The notes below the pieces were generated by a model that was not told where the DNA came from, made no database searches, and worked only from the letters and a program-made list of their open reading frames with translations. This document shows positions 12,701 through 23,520 of a DNA stretch of 64,000 nt, one piece after another; the stretch's first letter is position 1, and each line of letters opens with the position of its first letter. The position numbers were made by a program, and so were the translations under genes. Source of the DNA: Limanda limanda (lineage: Eukaryota > Chordata > Actinopteri > Pleuronectiformes > Pleuronectidae). Location of the stretch: NCBI RefSeq assembly GCF_963576545.1, contig NC_083648.1:17216436-17280435 (forward strand), written 5' to 3'.

Positions 12701-15700
12701 TTCAACTTGGCATAGTCACCATTGTTGAAGATGATGTTGGGAGAGCTCACTCAATGCCCAGAACAATCAACATTGCCCTTGTCATCGAGGAAAAGGTTGT
12801 TGTGGAGGACATCTCTGACATCAGTACAGCCATTGTCCTTCTCTTTGGATGCATCTACAACCTCAACCTGGACTACCCCAAAGGGTTGAGGTACACTTTT
12901 GAGGCCCTTCAAAAGATTTTTATGAACCTTGGCACAGAGTGTTCTGCCCGTGTTCAGGCTCTGAAAAACAACTTGTTAAAGTAGCCCGATACCATGACAC
13001 ATAGACATGTGTTCAATGCACATATTTGCACACATTGACATGTCACTTTATTCCTCAAAATGTTTTTAAGTTCAGTAGTAGCTACACAAATCCCATGTTC
13101 CCATTTGAAGTTAGTGTTTACTAACTGCTGGATTTGTTTGTCTCTGAAACTAAACACGTTTGTGTCTTGTTACACGTTTTTATGGATGCACTTTCTATAG
13201 ACATGTCACTTTATTCCTCAAAATATGTTTTCAAGTTCAGTAGTAGCTACACAAGTTTGTGTAGTGTTGCTACGAATCCCATGTTCCCATTGGAAGTTAG
13301 TGTTTACTAAGTGCTGGATTTGGTTATCTCTGCAACTGAACACGTTTGTGTCTTGTTACATGTTTTTTATGGATGCACTTTCTTCACTGCTGGGTTTGGC
13401 CAGTGGTTTCCTCAAGTATCTGACTAACACATGTTTTGTGATTCATAGTGTCAATCATACTGTTTTCTATATTATAGCTAAAGTATTGAGAGCTGGTTCT
13501 GCACTTTGTTATGTGTTTACATATTCTATCTTTGAAAATAATTGTATAATGTTACCAAGTTCACTTAAGCATCCCTGCTGCTGCAATTTCAATGTTGCCT
13601 TTTTTGTAGTTATTGGATGTATATAATGTTAACCCCTGTGTTCTTAATAAACAGATTCTTTATAGAATTTTGCTGTTATTATTGAATTTCCACAACAGTA
13701 TGAATAGAGTAAACTTGAGTTAGCTCAACTGATGGGCAGCAAAGTTGAGTTAACTAAGCATTTTAAGTTTAAGTTCTCTCGACTGAAACTATCCAGTTCT
13801 GTTGATGTATGTTTTCAAATCATTAGCATGCATATAATCTAGTATTCCTAACTTGTAGATTTGAGTAGCTCTGAATGGAGATGTTAAGTTAGTCTAACAG
13901 AACATCACCATTCAGAGCTACTCTATATAACATTTTGAGTGAACTTAATTATTTAAGTTGACACAACTCACAAGCCCTTAAGTTAGGTCAACTCAAAAAA
14001 GCGTTGCAGCTGGTTGCTTTACTTTTTTAAGTTGAGTCAACTTTTCTTTTTTTACAGTGTAGTTTGTGTCCCCTCTGGCCATCCGTCCAGGTATCGGCTC
14101 GGGCTCGGCCCCTCTGGAGCAGTGTATCGAGCTGGCTCAGCGGCCCGGGGTCCTGCCGCACTGGACCACCTGTCGACACCTCATCATCGACGAGGTCTCC
14201 ATGGTGCAGGCTCAGTTCTTCGACAAGCTCGAGTCAGTTGCCAGGTGAGACGAGATTCAAGGCTGAACGTTGATACTACATCTGGCTGCAGTGTAAATTA
14301 ACACATTTCAATGTTACTATATTAGACACTTTAATACAAACTCCTGCTTTTGTGTTTGAGCTTTTCATCTGTCTTTTTCTTGTATTGTGGCTAAAGGACA
14401 GAGATTTGCTGCAGAGGTGGCTCTAGCTGTTTAATTTAATTATCATACTTACACAAGAAGAGAACTAATAGCTTTAAATCATACAAAATCTAAAAAGATC
14501 TTGATCATTCATAATGACATTTAAATTCCAGTTTATGTAAAGCTTTCCTGATATTATTTCATCATGTACAGGAAACGGTGTCAATCTCAATTGACCCTCC
14601 ACAGAACTTGATAACTAATAACTGTTGACACGATACTCAACGTTTATGTTTTGTGTGATATTACATTTTACATATTCGGGTTATAAATCCTTGTATTCAT
14701 CTTTCGTGATTTACAACTCTTCACTGTTCTCCTTTAGGTCAGTGAAGAGGTCGACTGAGCCGTTCGGAGGAATCCAGCTGATCATATGCGGTGACTTCCT
14801 TCAGCTTCCTCCTGTTTCTAAAGGAAAGGAGAAAGCCAGCTTCTGCTTTCAGGTCAGACCGTCATGGAACTTGGCGCTTTCTATGTTTTTGTCATATTGT
14901 TACGTGCATTATGCATCAAGGATAAATACGATGATGTGTGATGAAGTGCCCTGAAATAGATCTAGTTTATTTCTTAAAGGTTAATTGAGTAGAGTTTAGT
15001 GACATCTAGTGGTGAAGTTGCATATTGCAGCTGAATGCCTCTCACCTTACATGAAAGATAACTTTTGGTAGCCTTGGGTTGTCATAGAAACGTAAAAGGA
15101 CCTGTTCCAGACATGCATATAAGGTGTTTAAATGTAAATGGTCCATTCTAGGGTAAAGAAACCAACAATTCCTTCAATTTAGAAGAAACATACTAGTGAA
15201 AACATCACTTGAAGTCAGTGAATCATTCAGACTTTCAATGATGTCTTGGCAGTTGCCTTGAGTTAGGACCTATTCTACAGACTGGTTATTGCCTTAAAGA
15301 GCGTTCATGGCTGTTTTTGAAAAAGAGCTTCTCACCTGTGAACTCTCAGGCCAGGAGCTGGCGTAAGGTCATCCAGGTCAACATGGAGCTTACAGAAGTG
15401 CGGAGGCAAACGGACCAGACCTTCATCTCCCTGCTGCAGGCAGTGAGAGTGGGCAGGTGACATAATACAAATAATGATACAATAATCACTGTCCATTTTC
15501 CAGCTAATGTGGCCAGCAGACACCAATTATTTTTAATAGATTAATGTCAAATGTGCAGAATGATGTGTTGTACATTTTATATATAAATGGTCGATGCATT
15601 TAAAGCTTTTAATGGAACATTCGTTTTTTTCGTTTTTGTTTAGCCCAAGATAACTTTTGCGTTGTGTCTTAATCTTACACCGTACAGGGTGACGGAGGAA

Positions 15701-18700
15701 GTCACTGCAAAGCTGTTAAAAAGCGCCTATCATAACATCGAGAGGGACGGTATTCTAGCCACCAGGCTGTGCACACACAAGGATGACGTGGAGCTCACGA
15801 ATGAGAACAAACTCCAGCAGCTGCCAGGTCTGAATTGTTCCATCCAATCATTTTAAATTTGTTTTTCATCTGGAAATAGCTGTTACTTCACATGGCTTGG
15901 TACCAGGTGCAAATGGTCTAAACGTGATTCCAGGGCTTGAACCATGTGTGGTAACTGTTTCCTGTTCTTCAGTCTCTGCTGGATGCAATTTATTCTCTGA
16001 CTCCAGTTTCCTGTTCTGGTTACCTCCGCAATGGAGGTATTTTTTTTATTTCTGTGTGTTTATGAGTGAGTGTAATTTGTTTGAAGATTCAAATAAAAAT
16101 CCAGATGTAATTAGTCTAAATTTTATGAGGAGACTGCTGGGCCAGTGTGGAGATAAGTGCTCCTCTGAGAGTCTTTCTATTTTACTCTGACTTTAAATAA
16201 TGTTTATAATAACTTTAGAATTGTATCAGGGAACTCTGGGCAATATGTGTGGCCCAGGGTGTCAGCAATTCTCATTTTTTGACAGTTTTTTGGTCAATTA
16301 ATCCAAACCAAAGAAAATGTGGGTAGGTTCTTTATATGAATATTTGTCTGTATCCCATGATGTTATGTATATGAAACGGTCTATATTCACTAAATTGTCA
16401 CCACCTGCCTGTTTAATGAATTTCTATCCATCTCTCAGGTTCAGTGCATGTTTTTGAGGCACTCGACAGTGATCCAAACCTGGTGAAGACTATAGACGTC
16501 CACAGCCCAGTAAACAGACTCATCCAAATCAAAGTGGGAGCTCAGGTTTGACCACAATCCATAAAAAAAATCTCTGTACCCACTAGTTGCCAACTTGCCA
16601 TATACAATCCTGCACTTGTTTGATGTATCATACATTTTGTTCTGTTTGAGCAACGAGATGCTTTAAAAAAAAATTTCTTTTTAGGTCATGCTGACAAAGA
16701 ACTTGGATGTCTCTCGAGGTCTGGTGAACGGAGCCAGAGGGGTGGTTCTGGCTTTTGAGTCTGGAAAACATGGTCAGTAATTACCTGATAAACGTATTTA
16801 ACTCTGCAAGAAATCATGTCTAGAATGGCGAGAGACTCACAGAGGATTACTTAAAGGAATGATTTAACATTCTGAGGTTCATATTGCTACCTTCTAGATT
16901 CTGACTTTAAAAATTATATAATTTGTTTAATCCATATGCTCAATCAGTAACTGGCTTTAAAAAACGTGTGACAGAACCAGGCTAGCCGTTTCCCCTGTGT
17001 TTTCAGTCTTTATGCTAAGCTAACTGTCTCCTGGCTCAAGCTTCATATGTAATGTGCAAACACAGGAGTGGACACAGTCCTCAAACTGATCCAACTGCAA
17101 GAATATTTCCCCTTGAAATGTCAATGTGTATTTTTCTTGACCATGGAGCCACCTGGTGACATTTGTGGAACGTTTTATATATAAATATGGTTCCATTATT
17201 AACTGTTGGCCATGCAATTATACTTTTTCTACCAGTGTCCCCAGGGCAGCTCCATATTATTTTTTTGTCTCTTCTGATTTTGTTTTTCTGTGCCACCATT
17301 TTATTTTTGTTGTCATTTTGTGTGGGGGATTAGAGATAGACTCCACCCCAACAGCCATTTTCCCTCCTACCAGAGTTGTTGTGTGAACAGTCTTATCTGT
17401 TAATCATGATCGTGTCCACTCCACGGTCGTGCTTAAGCCCCCACCACAAAATATAACCATCTGTCTAAATGCTAATTTTGACACCAACAATTTAGAGCTG
17501 CCTCGTCCCTGTCTCCTTCCATTCACACAAAAAACGTCACTGGAAGATTGTTAATTGCTTCATAGTTCAATGTCTTATGTGGATTGTCCGTTCGGGATGA
17601 ACAGAATAGAAAATAATTTGTACTGCTTTTAGTGTCGTCGACTGACTCACTCCTTTTTCAACAGGACTCCCACGTGTGCGTTTCCTGTGCGGCGTTACAG
17701 AGGTGCTTAAACGAGAGCGCTGGGTGTTTAAGTCCGGCGGTGGGATCCACCTGAGTCGACAGCAGCTGCCACTCAAACTTGCCTGGGCCATCTCCATCCA
17801 CAAGAGCCAGGTGAGTACCGGTTTAGTACCGCTCCTACAGAGAAGAAACTGCTCATCACTATGACAACCTGACTGTGCTTTTGGGGAGGAGCTTGCCATG
17901 GAGGACCCAGGTTGGGTGGTGTGATTATATTGAAAGAATGACTCACTTGATGGATTTCTTTTTTAAATGAATTGGCCTGAAACAAATTTATGATTCTTTT
18001 GTACAGTGTTTGTAATCACGACCAGGCGGCTTAATGGCAGACGGTTTGATTGCTGTGTCTGAGCACGATCAGTCATGTTCAGATTTTGATTGTCATGCAC
18101 GGTTCAGATCAACAGTGAACGGGAAATGAGAGGTCAAAAATGTAGACTGTGATCAGATAAAGATAATCTGATCTTCTCCTGACAAATGTCGTTATAGTCT
18201 GTTTTCAATAACTCATTTCTAATGGCAGCAGAGTAGTAGGAACCGGAAACCCACAAGCATTAGGTCACTGCGTCTTTAGACACTTTGGAACAGACGTTCA
18301 TGTTTCCCAAAAGGTGAGTTGTAATATCTTTCATCAGTCTGTAACATGATTACAGAAACTCCGGCTAGATGAGTCTAGAGCTGTTTTTGGACATGAACTC
18401 TGTGTCCGAAGTGTTCACAACAGGAAAATGTCCAAAACATTCGGACAAGTGGTGGCGTCTGGGTAGAGAATGCACATCGAGAGCCCTTTATCACCGAAAG
18501 CTCTGAATCAGTCTTTAAGTCAACTTCTCCGTCTGTGTCTCACCCATCGTGTACATATCACCAGGGGCTGGCAAGCAAAGCTCTGGAAAATGTCCAAAGC
18601 AACTGACTTGGGCGTTTAAGATCTCACGTACAAACCCACCAGAAAATGTCAGGAAAATGTCCCGACTTCGGTGCATTTCTGAAAGCAGTTTAGGAGTAAC

Positions 18701-19802
18701 AATGCTTTGTGTTGAAGGACAGAGTCCCTGATCACTAACCCAGCACTACTGTTCCCCTTACATGAGCTGCAACTGCGTCATCGCCAGTCACACCAGTACC
18801 TCCCACTCTGATATCACAGCAGACTCCGATATCCTGGCCTCACACTCGGAAATTGATTAGAGAGGAGAGTATAGGGGTCCCTGTGGGTAACTGAGGTCAT
18901 TGATCGCAGCAAATGTGTCTCAAGTGTTTTGTCTGCAGCAGAGGAGCAGATGCACAGGGACACTACACAGAAATCCCACATTTGGGTCCTTTCAGAGTTA
19001 ATGAGTGCACATGAAGAATACAGGAAAATACCAGGGGGAGAGATGTGGTCCACGTGGCAACATTTTTGGACACTGGGCTGTTGGTAAATTCTCAAATGTC
19101 AGACACTGAGCAATGATTACTTCTTATCTCTTGGTAAAAATAAATGGGCCTGCAAAAAGCTCTGTCTTTGGTTGATGTAGATGAAGGTGACATGTTTTTA
19201 ACTAAAAATTCATATATATGCTACGTATTTTTATATACGAATGAGATATGAATAAATCTTCGAGTCAAGGGTTCCTGGTTAAATGCTGAATTATCCATCA
19301 AATTCTTTGTTTTTAAATAATTTTCCGTGTTCGTTTATTGTTCTGGTTTGTGAACAAGTCTCCTGTCTTTTCAGGGAATGACACTGGACTGTGTGGAGAT
19401 CTCTCTGGCACGCGTGTTTGAGAGCGGCCAGGCGTACGTGGCATTGTCCCGCGCTCGGAGCCTGGAGGGCCTGAGGGTCATGGACTTTGACCCCCGTGTG
19501 GTGCGTGCGGATCCAGATGTTCTCGTCTTCTACAAGAAACTAAGGAAGGAGAGGCTGCTCATGCAGGTTGGTACAGTTGCTCACATTTTTACCTAAACTC
19601 TACTATATTTTTAAAAAGACAATAACTTTAAAGTGTCAAATTTAACACAAAGCATTTGGGAAATAACCTTATTTTGAAATTGTAGTAGAACATTACATGG
19701 GAGGACTATAACTTGTTCTATATCTTATAAAATTACTGTCTTCTTTGTCTACAGGCCTCCATGGATGATTTTGTTGACAACAACAAAGAAAACTCTTGGT
19801 AA
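6715..19802 (+). CDS. PIF1: ATP-dependent DNA helicase PIF1 (12 coding exons)
   Basis: PIF1 is a 5'-to-3' superfamily 1B DNA helicase that removes telomerase, unwinds G-quadruplexes and acts in nucleus and mitochondria. Coding exons: 6715-7260, 7672-7795, 8016-8141, 14091-14244, 14738-14852, 15350-15456, 15688-15827, 16439-16545, 16685-16772, 17665-17810, 19375-19566, 19755-19802. All use GT/AG and all phases agree, giving 630 residues, close to the roughly 640 of the human protein. Visible motifs: Walker A GSAGTGKS (221-228), Walker B LIIDEVSM (D299, E300), motif [11 protein letters not shown] (335-342), and near the end [15 protein letters not shown] and [13 protein letters not shown]. The first exon encodes the vertebrate N-terminal domain (ELTEV-type region lies later, in exon 6). 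Intron 3 is 5949 bp because it holds a 5.1 kb transposon ending 31 bp before exon 4. All catalytic motifs are intact. Confidence 0.96.
9497..9534. repeat. 14 bp inverted repeat inside the transposon left arm
   Basis: TACGTATTCTCCAC (9497-9510) and its exact reverse complement (9521-9534) are separated by 10 bp. It lies between the left terminus and the internal promoter region. Confidence 0.85.
9660..9955 (+). promoter_or_regulatory. Internal promoter and non-coding leader exon of the transposon gene
   Basis: This segment is much richer in G, C and CpG than its surroundings. It contains overlapping CRE/ATF-like sites (GACGTCATGACGT, 9721-9733). It ends at a consensus donor (ACTAG/gtaaga, exon end 9955). 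ATGs at 9893 and 9908 share a frame that ends in TAG exactly at the donor, so the leader appears non-coding. Three degenerate 30 bp units lie in it (9846-9935). Promoter activity is inferred. Confidence 0.5.
9846..9935 (+). repeat. Three degenerate 30 bp tandem units in the leader exon
   Basis: Units starting at 9846, 9876 and 9906 begin GCAAGT, GCAAGT and GCATGT and contain similar CTGATRTC/CTGCGTGTCC and CTCCGACC-like segments. The alignment is by eye and the third unit is the most divergent. Confidence 0.5.
10762..12984 (+). CDS. Transposon-borne C2H2 zinc-finger / SAMD3-like gene, probably damaged
   Basis: Four exons are inferred. Exon 10762-11087 encodes three C2H2 fingers: CKEC...HYRLCH (CX2C-X12-HX4H), CLYTDC...HLSRVH (CX4C-X12-HX4H) and CQLC...HLRTH. 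Exons 11289-11417 ([15 protein letters not shown]) and 11564-11659 ([19 protein letters not shown]) join in phase. The last exon, 12674-12984, encodes [21 protein letters not shown] to [12 protein letters not shown] and a TAG stop. This C-terminal half resembles the abundant fish proteins annotated as sterile alpha motif domain-containing protein 3-like. No initiating ATG is visible in or before the finger exon. The 11659 to 12674 splice is off by one base, which suggests a damaging indel. The protein is shorter than family members I remember, so internal exons may be missing. A polyadenylation signal lies at 13646-13651. Function unknown; finger-mediated nucleic-acid binding is inference. Confidence 0.6.
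12249..12525 (+). repeat. Widespread percomorph interspersed repeat nested in the transposon
   Basis: The sequence from GGTAAATGGTAAATGG through TATATAGCGCTTTTCTAG, CTCAAAGCGCTTTACAGTAC, AAGGACACTTCGGCATGCAG and GGGGATCGAACCGCC to CAGCCACAGCCGCC matches a very common fish repeat that I recall as a LINE 3' end or SINE. Its class is from memory. It lies in the intron before the last exon of the transposon gene, so it inserted after that gene was in place. Confidence 0.7.
13038..13384 (+). repeat. Tandem duplication of about 170 bp in the transposon gene 3' UTR
   Basis: Copy 1 (13038-13195) and copy 2 (13201-13384) both run from ACATGTCACTTTATTCCTCA through AAGTTCAGTAGTAGCTACAC, CCCATGTTCCCATT and CACGTTTGTGTCTTGTTACA to TGGATGCACTTTCT. 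Copy 2 has an extra segment of roughly 22 bp after the TAGCTACACAA block. The copies differ at scattered positions, so the duplication is not recent. Confidence 0.85.
13646..13651 (+). terminator. Polyadenylation signal of the transposon gene
   Basis: AATAAA lies about 660 bp after the stop codon of the SAMD3-like reading frame. It is followed by a T-rich stretch before the right subterminal repeats begin. Confidence 0.45.
13863..13923. repeat. 16 bp inverted repeat in the transposon right arm
   Basis: GAGTAGCTCTGAATGG (13863-13878) is exactly complementary to 13908-13923. The 29 bp between them include GATGTT and AACATC, which extend the stem, forming a large hairpin among the subterminal repeats. 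Confidence 0.85.
14985..15200 (+). repeat. Probable dispersed fish repeat in PIF1 intron 5
   Basis: The segment with AGTTTAGTGACATCTAGTGG, TGCATATTGCAGCTGAATG and CCTTGGGTTGTCATAGAAAC matches a repeat I recall as frequent in fish introns. Its class and exact limits are uncertain. Confidence 0.45.
16855..17060 (+). repeat. Probable dispersed fish repeat in PIF1 intron 9
   Basis: Contains GAACCAGGCTAGCCGTTTCC, TCTTTATGCTAAGCTAAC and a CTGGCTCAAGCTTCATAT-like end, a word series common in percomorph genomes. Class not determined. Confidence 0.5.
18340..19085. repeat. Degenerate copies of a dispersed repeat with AAAATGTCC words
   Basis: PIF1 intron 10 (17811-19374) contains repeated AAAATGTCC/ACATTTTC words (18426, 18588, 18645, 18654) and CTCCGGCTAGATGAGTCTAG. 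Similar word sets recur near 51230-51400, 53090-53270 and 55680-55880. I take these as old copies of one family of unknown class. Confidence 0.3.
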
Positions 19803-20017
19803 AAAGGAGAACTCCTCATCGTCTCTAATATTGTGCACTGTGTGCATGAGCTTTGTCCATCTACTGGTGATATCATGCTTTTCATTCACCATGTACCTCA
19901 ATGCTTGTTTTAACTTGAAGTCACACTGCCACCATGTGTTCAGTACTGATACTTTTTTGTTTTTAAAGAACTTATTTTTATATTGCCTTGATTTTTAATT
20001 TATGATTTTCGGAAACA

Positions 20018-20023
20018 AATAAA
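20018..20023 (+). terminator. PIF1: PIF1 polyadenylation signal
   Basis: AATAAA lies 216 bp after the PIF1 stop codon, followed by a CTTTTATC stretch, giving a short 3' UTR. Confidence 0.7.
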
Positions 20024-20174
20024 ACTTTTATCAACAGAACTGCATTTATTTTATCATTGCCTCTGGGTTGGGTTAATTGACAAGAACAAAATATTAATTT
20101 TATTCTTGGCTTTGCAGGAGTTGGAAAGTAAAATGTATTCCTTCCGTAAATGGTCATCAAGTAAAGGGAACACA

Positions 20175-23100
20175 CATCAATCAATCAAGTTTATTTGTAT
20201 AGCCCATATTCACAAATCACAATTTGTCTCATAGGGCTTTAACATGGTGTGACATCCTCTGTCCTTAACCCTCAACAAGAGTAAGGAAAAACTACTAAAA
20301 ACCTTTTTAACAGGTAAAAATATGTAGAAACTTCAGAGAGAGCCACATGTGAGGGATCCCTCTCCCAGGACGGACAGAAGTGCAATAGATGTCAAGTGTT
20401 AAGAAAACATCATCAGGATTAAAGTTTTTAGCAGCATCGATGAGGGTAAACATTTTTTCAATGCTATATGTGAAGCAGTCCTGCTGCAATCATAGTCTCT
20501 GGTCAGCAGCAAGATCACAATCCAGCATCAGGATGGGATCCACTATTGTCCACAGTTATTGTCCACTGCCGCCAGTTAGAATCCATTATCAGCTGCCGCC
20601 TCGGTCGTGGTCCACCATCAGCCGATGCCAGCGCGACAAAGGATCCTCCATTACCACTACGATCAGCAGGCACGATACGGAATCCACCGAACTGGATCCA
20701 CCATTGCGACCTCTGACGCGGGATCCACAATCATATCCATGGTGCGGCCACAGCTGTGGCCCTGCATCAGCGGGCGCTAAGGCACAGAAACTCCGGGAAA
20801 GGGGTCAAGTTAGTAACATGTACTGATGAGATAAGAATTACTTTGATGTGTTAGGGATGGAGAAAAGGAAGGAGAAGCAGGAAAGAGAAGCTCCGTGTGT
20901 CTTGTGTCATAAATTCCACTAATTAGCTCTAACTATAAGCTTTATCAAAAAGGAAGGTTTTGAGTCTACTTTTAAACGAACAGAGCGTGTCTGCTTCCCT
21001 AACTGAAAGTGAGAGATTATTCCACAGCAGTGGGGCTTGATGGCTAAAAGCTCTGGCTCCTACTCTACTTTTAGAGACTTTAGGGACGACAAGTAAACCT
21101 GAATTCTTGGATCGGAGTGCTCTAGTAGGTTGATATGGTATTATCATCTCTTTAAGGTAAAAAGGTGCCATATCATTAAGGGCCTTGAAGGTGAGGAGGA
21201 GAATTTTAAATTCTATTCTTGATTTAACAGGAAGCCAGTGTAGCGATGCTAATACTGGGGAAATGTGTTCTCTTTTCTTAGTTCTTGTCAGGACACGTGC
21301 TGCGGCATTTTGGACCAGCTGCAGAGTCATTAACGACTTACTGCTGGAGACTGATAATAGTGAATTACAGGAGTCCAGTCTCGATGTAACAAAGGCATGG
21401 ACTAGTTTTTCTGCATCTTTTTGCGAAAGGACATGTCGGATTTTTGAGATATTACAGAAGTGGAAAAAGGCGGTCCTAGAAATTTGTTTTAAGTGACTAT
21501 TAAAGGACAAATCAGGATCGAAGATCACTCCCAAGTTCCTGACTGTTTCATTGGAAGCAAGGGCAATGTCATCTAGCGCAGCTATATCATTAGATAATGT
21601 TTCTCTAAGGTGTTTAGGGCCGAGTATTATAACCTCAGTTTTATCTGAGTTTAATAAGAGAAAATTGCGGGTCATCCAGGTTTTTATGTCCTTGAGACTT
21701 GCTCGAAGTTTAGTTAATTGATTACTTTGATCAGGTTTTATTGACAAATATAACTGCTGTGTCATCCGCATAACAGTGAAAATTTACCGAGTGTGTCCTG
21801 ATAATGTTTCCTAGTGGAAGCATATATAATGAGAATAAAATTGGGCCGAGCACAGACCCCTGTGGAACACCATGGTTAACTTTGGTGCGCACAGATGACT
21901 CATCATTAATTTGTACGAATTGGGAGCGATCAGAAAAATATGATTTAAACCAGTTTAGGGCCGTTCCTTTAATGTTAATTAACTGTTTTAGTCTTTGTAA
22001 TAAAATTTGATGGTCAATTGTGTAGAATGCTGCACTGAGATCTAACAGAACAAGGACTGACACAAGTCCCTGATCTGAAGCTATTAGAAGGTCATTAGTG
22101 ACTTTTGCCAGGGCTGTCTCTGTGCTGTGATTGGTTCTAAACCCAGACTGAAAGTCTTCATATATATATTATTTTCCTGGAGAAACTCACACAGCTGATT
22201 GGCTACAACTTTTTCTAAGATTTTAGAGAGGAAGGGGAGATTGGATATTGGCCTGTAATTTGCTAAAACCTCTGGGTCTAGGGTGGGTTTTTTGAGTAGG
22301 GGTTTGATTACAGCTATTTTAAAAGACTGTGGTACATAACCTGATGATAATGACAGATTTATTGTGTTAAGTACCGAATTATCTATTAGGGGCAGAATTT
22401 CTTTAAGTAATTTAGTTGGAATCGGATCTAAGATACAGGTTGTTGGTTTAGAACCTGAGATTATTTTGGTAAACTGATCACGGGTGATCAGAGAGAAGCT
22501 GTCTAAGTAATGGGAAGGATTCTCAGCCGTTTCTGAGATCTCTGTTGTTGGGAGGGTATTAGTGCCAATTGAGGGCAGGAGATGGTTGATTTTATTTCTA
22601 ATAGTTAGAATTTTATCATTAAAAAAGATCATAAAGATATTGCTATTTAGGGATCGAGGAATACTGGGTTCTGTGGAGGTGTGACTCTCTGTCAGCCTGG
22701 CTACAGGGCTGAAGAGAAACCTTGGGTTGTTTATAATTCTCTTCTATTAGTTTTGAATAATAGGCAGCTCTTGCTTTGTGGAGAGCCTTTTTATATTCTT
22801 TAACACTACTCTTCGAGTCTAGGAGATTTTCAACACTGTTGCTGGAGCGCCACTTCCTTTCTAATTTTCTTGATATTTGTTTCAACTCATGTGTCCTGGA
22901 ATTATACCACGGAGCTCGTTGACTATGTTTTACACATTTCTTTTTTAGAGGCGCTATTGAGTCTAATGTTAATCGTAACGAGTCTGCAGAGCTATCTACG
23001 AGGTGGTCAATCTCAATAGAGCTCGGGTTTTTAAAGAATTTGTTGTTTATGTCGACGGATAATACGGGTTTAAATGTAATCGGAATTATTTCCTTAAATT

Positions 23101-23520
23101 TAGCTATAGGACTATCAGGTAGACATCTAGAAAATTAGTTTTTTATTAGGGGCATATATTCAGATAATGAAAAATCAAAGGTTATTAAATTGTGGTCTGA
23201 TAGTACTGGATTGCGCGGAAGTACTGTTAAATGTTCAATTTTGACACCCTATGATAATACAAGGTCAAGTGTGTGGTTACAACAATGAGTAGGTTGATGT
23301 ACACACTGACTAAAACCAATTGAGTCTAGTATTGAAATAAATGCTGCGCTCAGGCTATCTTTATTATTGTCAACATGAATATTAGTCACCAACAATAATA
23401 ATTTTATCAGTCTTTAGGACTAGGTTTGATAAAAACTCAGGGAATTCTGTTAGAAATTCAGTATAAGCCCCAGGAGCACGAGAGTGAGAGGGCCTTTTTG
23501 GTGCCGCAGCTGATGTGGTT
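20175..23520 (-). mobile_element. Degraded L2-type LINE retrotransposon, 5'-truncated
   Basis: Read on the minus strand, the order is: the end of an apurinic endonuclease (KIIIVGD near 23400, then VLSDHNLITFDFS near 23190), a linker (AGGAGCTCCGTGGT region near 22905), reverse transcriptase ([19 protein letters not shown] near 22250; [15 protein letters not shown] near 22040; YADDT near 21760), and a C-terminal domain (LHWLPVKSRIEFKILLLTFK, ending SFKSRLKTFLFDKAYS with the stop at 20929). About 750 bp of 3' UTR follow, ending in a short ATTGATTGA tail near 20175. Frameshifts (for example directly after YADDT and near 22085) and an in-frame stop near 23385 show it is dead. The 5' boundary near 23520 is approximate. 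It lies antisense, about 150 bp after the PIF1 polyadenylation signal. Confidence 0.85.

Larger units (their letters stand above)
8977..14059 (+). mobile_element. CACTA/EnSpm-like DNA transposon carrying a zinc-finger/SAMD3-like gene
   Basis: The element begins CACTGTAAAAA (8977) and ends with its reverse complement TTTTTACAGTG (14059). TA flanks both sides (8975-8976 and 14060-14061), consistent with a 2 bp target duplication. Beyond the first 11 bases the ends are not simple inverted repeats; instead both carry many copies of AAGTTGA/TCAACTT-type words (for example near 9026, 9113, 13741, 13955, 14030). CACT(A/G) termini with subterminal repeats point to the CMC (CACTA/Mirage/Chapaev) group, though other families are possible. 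No transposase domain is visible in any frame, so it probably depends on enzyme supplied in trans. It contains a spliced gene with promoter and polyadenylation signal, two hairpins, a tandem duplication and a nested repeat. Confidence 0.75.

Noticed and set aside
13225..13626. 133-codon open frame inside the transposon
   Set aside because: It overlaps the tandem duplication in the 3' UTR, is T-rich and hydrophobic, and resembles no transposase or other family.
20389..20826. 145-codon open frame on the plus strand
   Set aside because: It lies antisense in the LINE 3' untranslated region and has no homology.
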